Below, in pieces: positions 61,038 to 64,000 of a DNA stretch of 64,000 nucleotides (within the stretch, counting starts at the first letter, position 1; each line of letters starts with the position of its first letter). Source of the stretch: Deinococcus aetherius (GTDB lineage Bacteria > Deinococcota > Deinococci > Deinococcales > Deinococcaceae); the NCBI RefSeq assembly GCF_025997855.1, contig NZ_AP026561.1:186001-250000 (forward strand), given 5' to 3'. A program made the translations under genes and the position numbers. The notes under the pieces were generated by a model. The model saw nothing but the letters and a program-made list of their open reading frames with translations, searched no databases and was not told the origin of the DNA.

Positions 61038-64000
61038 GTTGCAGCCTGCCTTTGGGTGGGCTGAGGATTGAAACCCGGTGCCGGGGTTGTCCAGCATGGT
61101 GATCGTGTGGTTGCAGCCTGCCTTTGGGTGGGCTGAGGATTGAAACGCTGAGGACAACCTTGAGGTGAGTGACGAGCGCCTCGTTGCAGCCTGCCTTTGG
61201 GTGGGCTGAGGATTGAAACCCGCAGTCCGTTGCCCGGGAACTTGCGCGACTGTTGCAGCCTGCCTTTGGGTGGGCTGAGGATTGAAACCGCACGGTGGAC
61301 CGCATTTGGCACCGCTGCCTGCGTTGCAGCCTGCCTTTGGGTGGGCTGAGGATTGAAACCTGCGCAACATCATCGGGGGCGCCAACCACCTGCGGTTGCA
61401 GCCTGCCTTTGGGTGGGCTGAGGATTGAAACGGATCGTCCACCGCACGCCACCCGCGGTTCGTCTTGTTGCAGCCTGCCTTTGGGTGGGCTGAGGATTGA
61501 AACACGTTCCCGCTGTTGCCCTGGGCGCCGATGACTTGGTTGCAGCCTGCCTTTGGGTGGGCTGAGGATTGAAACGCGCGCAACGCCGTTGCCCTTTGCC
61601 CCCCGCTTTCACGTTGCAGCCTGCCTTTGGGTGGGCTGAGGATTGAAACACTCCGTCGAACACGAGGACGTGCCGGTGCCACGCGTTGCAGCCTGCCTTT
61701 GGGTGGGCTGAGGATTGAAACCACGTCGCCTCGCTCAGCAGGGGCGCGAGGGCGCGTTGCAGCCTGCCTTTGGGTGGGCTGAGGATTGAAACCGTTCGTA
61801 CTCGGCGAACGCGGCCCCGATCTGGAAGTTGCAGCCTGCCTTTGGGTGGGCTGAGGATTGAAACGGGATCTCGACGGGCACGCGGGCGCCGTGGAAGGTT
61901 GCAGCCTGCCTTTGGGTGGGCTGAGGATTGAAACTCGATCACGTCGTAATCGTCCTCGCCGGGTTGCCGGGTTGCAGCCTGCCTTTGGGTGGGCTGAGGA
62001 TTGAAACAACGTGATCGGGCACGACGTGATGAGCCACCAGGTTGCAGCCTGCCTTTGGGTGGGCTGAGGATTGAAACCCCCCTTCCGCATCAATCTCTCC
62101 CGCCAACAGTTGAGGTTGCAGCCTGCCTTTGGGTGGGCTGAGGATTGAAACATTGACTGGCGCCAGCTCCCCAGCCTGACCGACGCGGTTGCAGCCTGCC
62201 TTTGGGTGGGCTGAGGATTGAAACACCCTGACTGGCCTCTCCCCGAACACCCTGTATTACGTTGCAGCCTGCCTTTGGGTGGGCTGAGGATTGAAACCCG
62301 GCCCTCACGGTGAAACGAAGAGGGGCATCGGTGTTGCAGCCTGCCTTTGGGTGGGCTGAGGATTGAAACACCATCCTGCGCCTGACGCCTGACGAGCGCC
62401 CCAGTTGCAGCCTGCCTTTGGGTGGGCTGAGGATTGAAACAGGGACAGGTCGTGCATGGGAGACTCCTGCGCCCTGTTGCAGCCTGCCTTTGGGTGGGCT
62501 GAGGATTGAAACCAGCACGTCCAGCATCTCCCGCGCGCCCCGGGCGTGTTGCAGCCTGCCTTTGGGTGGGCTGAGGATTGAAACAGGGACAGGTCGTGCA
62601 TGGGAGACTCCTGCGCCCTGTTGCAGCCTGCCTTTGGGTGGGCTGAGGATTGAAACCATCCCTCGCCCGGGTCAAACGTAGTGTGTGTGATGTTGCAGCC
62701 TGCCTTTGGGTGGGCTGAGGATTGAAACGCCCCACCACCTGCACGTCCCCCCGCTCGTGGCGCGTTGCAGCCTGCCTTTGGGTGGGCTGAGGATTGAAAC
62801 CTGTTGGAGCGCACCGTCAGCGGGCCCCACCCCGCGTTGCAGCCTGCCTTTGGGTGGGCTGAGGATTGAAACACCTCGTTGAGCAAACGCCAGATGCCCG
62901 CTGCACGGTTGCAGCCTGCCTTTGGGTGGGCTGAGGATTGAAACCTCCAGCAGGCGGAAGAGCTGGAGAGGTTGAGGGCGTTGCAGCCTGCCTTTGGGTG
63001 GGCTGAGGATTGAAACCGTGTGCGCAACGAGAGCCAGGGCCTCGTCCTCGACGTTGCAGCCTGCCTTTGGGTGGGCTGAGGATTGAAACGTAGCTGGCCG
63101 GTTTCAATGGCCCGCCTCCGCGCGTTGCAGCCTGCCTTTGGGTGGGCTGAGGATTGAAACAAGACCGTGCTGAGCTGGTTCGGCCTCGGAGCGGCGTTGC
63201 AGCCTGCCTTTGGGTGGGCTGAGGATTGAAACGTGATCTTGCTGACTCCGACCCAGACAGCGAGCCTGTTGCAGCCTGCCTTTGGGTGGGCTGAGGATTG
63301 AAACAACTCCTGGCACAGGACCTCGTGCTCGACCCGGAGGTTGCAGCCTGCCTTTGGGTGGGCTGAGGATTGAAACGATCATGCTTCGTGCCCTACTGGT
63401 TTTGACAACAAGGTTGCAGCCTGCCTTTGGGTGGGCTGAGGATTGAAACGTGGCGGATGACGGTGGTAGATCGAGTCTCGGTGTTGCAGCCTGCCTTTGG
63501 GTGGGCTGAGGATTGAAACTTCGGCGGGATGTCGCAGGAGGTGGCGGGGCAGTGTTGCAGCCTGCCTTTGGGTGGGCTGAGGATTGAAACCAGGAGGAGG
63601 GCGCCGAGGCCGGGAATCACGGGGTTGCAGCCTGCCTTTGGGTGGGCTGAGGATTGAAACCCCTAAAGTCTCCCCCCTTGAGATAGGAGCCGTCCGGTTG
63701 CAGCCTGCCTTTGGGTGGGCTGAGGATTGAAACGCGGGGCTCTAGGACACCCGGCGGCGCATGGCCTCGTTGCAGCCTGCCTTTGGGTGGGCTGAGGATT
63801 GAAACGACGCCCGCCTGCGCACGCTCCGCGCCCTGCTCTCGTTGCAGCCTGCCTTTGGGTGGGCTGAGGATTGAAACGTGAACTGGCCCGTGTCGAGGAG
63901 CTGGTAGCCGAGGTTGCAGCCTGCCTTTGGGTGGGCTGAGGATTGAAACTTGGTTCATCTGGGCAACGTGCCTGCCCAACAACACGTTGCAGCCTGCCTT
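61038..64000 (+). CRISPR. CRISPR array 2, type I-C-like, running past the window
   Basis: 41 complete identical 37-base repeats (GTTGCAGCCTGCC...GAGGATTGAAAC) and the first 15 bases of a 42nd at the window edge, with 41 spacers of about 33-37 bases. The 3' half is identical to the array 1 repeat; the stem differs by matching changes. The spacers at 62441-62475 and 62585-62619 are identical. No repeat decay is seen in the visible part. No cas genes adjoin it; the cas operon is 10 kb upstream. Confidence 0.98.

Noticed and set aside
60957..63985. Long open frames through array 2 and repetitive 'proteins' with [12 protein letters not shown] or [11 protein letters not shown]
   Set aside because: They are translations of the CRISPR repeat with no start signals; not coding.

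Overview
The window is high-GC bacterial DNA that most likely comes from a Deinococcus. The reasons are an HU protein with a long Lys/Ala-rich N-terminal tail, several starts that look leaderless (a TANNNT box 5-6 bases before the start codon with no Shine-Dalgarno), a YhgE/Pip membrane protein, and the overall gene style. No rRNA or tRNA gene was seen. All names are assigned by reading motifs; no database search was possible.

Layout. 1-11.8 kb is mixed metabolism. It holds a partial beta-propeller protein, a decayed glycoside-hydrolase-like fragment, an SRPBCC / zinc dehydrogenase / small protein operon, a polar amino-acid importer without its ATPase, a two-domain VOC protein, an HD-GYP protein, an MFS exporter, and a GlcNAc locus. 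In the GlcNAc locus a broken PTS EIIC gene precedes nagA and a SIS deaminase. 12.2-20.6 kb is a chemosensory operon: receiver, CheW, periplasmic binding protein, MCP, CheA-receiver hybrid, PATAN protein, receiver-Roadblock protein. 20.6-25.4 kb holds an unknown protein, a repeat-bearing gap, and a molybdopterin oxidoreductase coupled to a small helical protein. 25.5-34.4 kb is a peptide ABC importer with a GHL10-type protein, divergent from anmK-murQ-serine hydrolase (muropeptide recycling). 34.4-43 kb has HU, an acyl-CoA synthetase, a TetR-controlled YhgE protein, an ArsR-like regulator, an esterase and a histidine phosphatase.

43.0-64 kb is a type I-C CRISPR-Cas region: cas3-cas5-cas8c(with internal cas11c)-cas7-cas4-cas1-cas2, then array 1 (25 intact repeats plus 3 decayed ones). 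A lyase and a sugar ABC importer follow, and then a stranded repeat-spacer-half-repeat remnant. After a WYL regulator, a TPR/winged-helix regulator and a 38-codon secreted-peptide gene comes array 2 (41 full repeats, running off the window). The two arrays have related but different repeats with matching hairpin changes, and their leaders are homologous, so one Cas set probably serves both.

The observations I rank highest are: (1) the small secreted peptide gene next to a TPR regulator, a possible peptide-signalling pair; (2) the CRISPR array apparently split by a metabolic operon; (3) a chemosensory operon carrying its own binding protein and PATAN/Roadblock outputs; (4) a terminator-like hairpin separating the interference genes from the adaptation genes.
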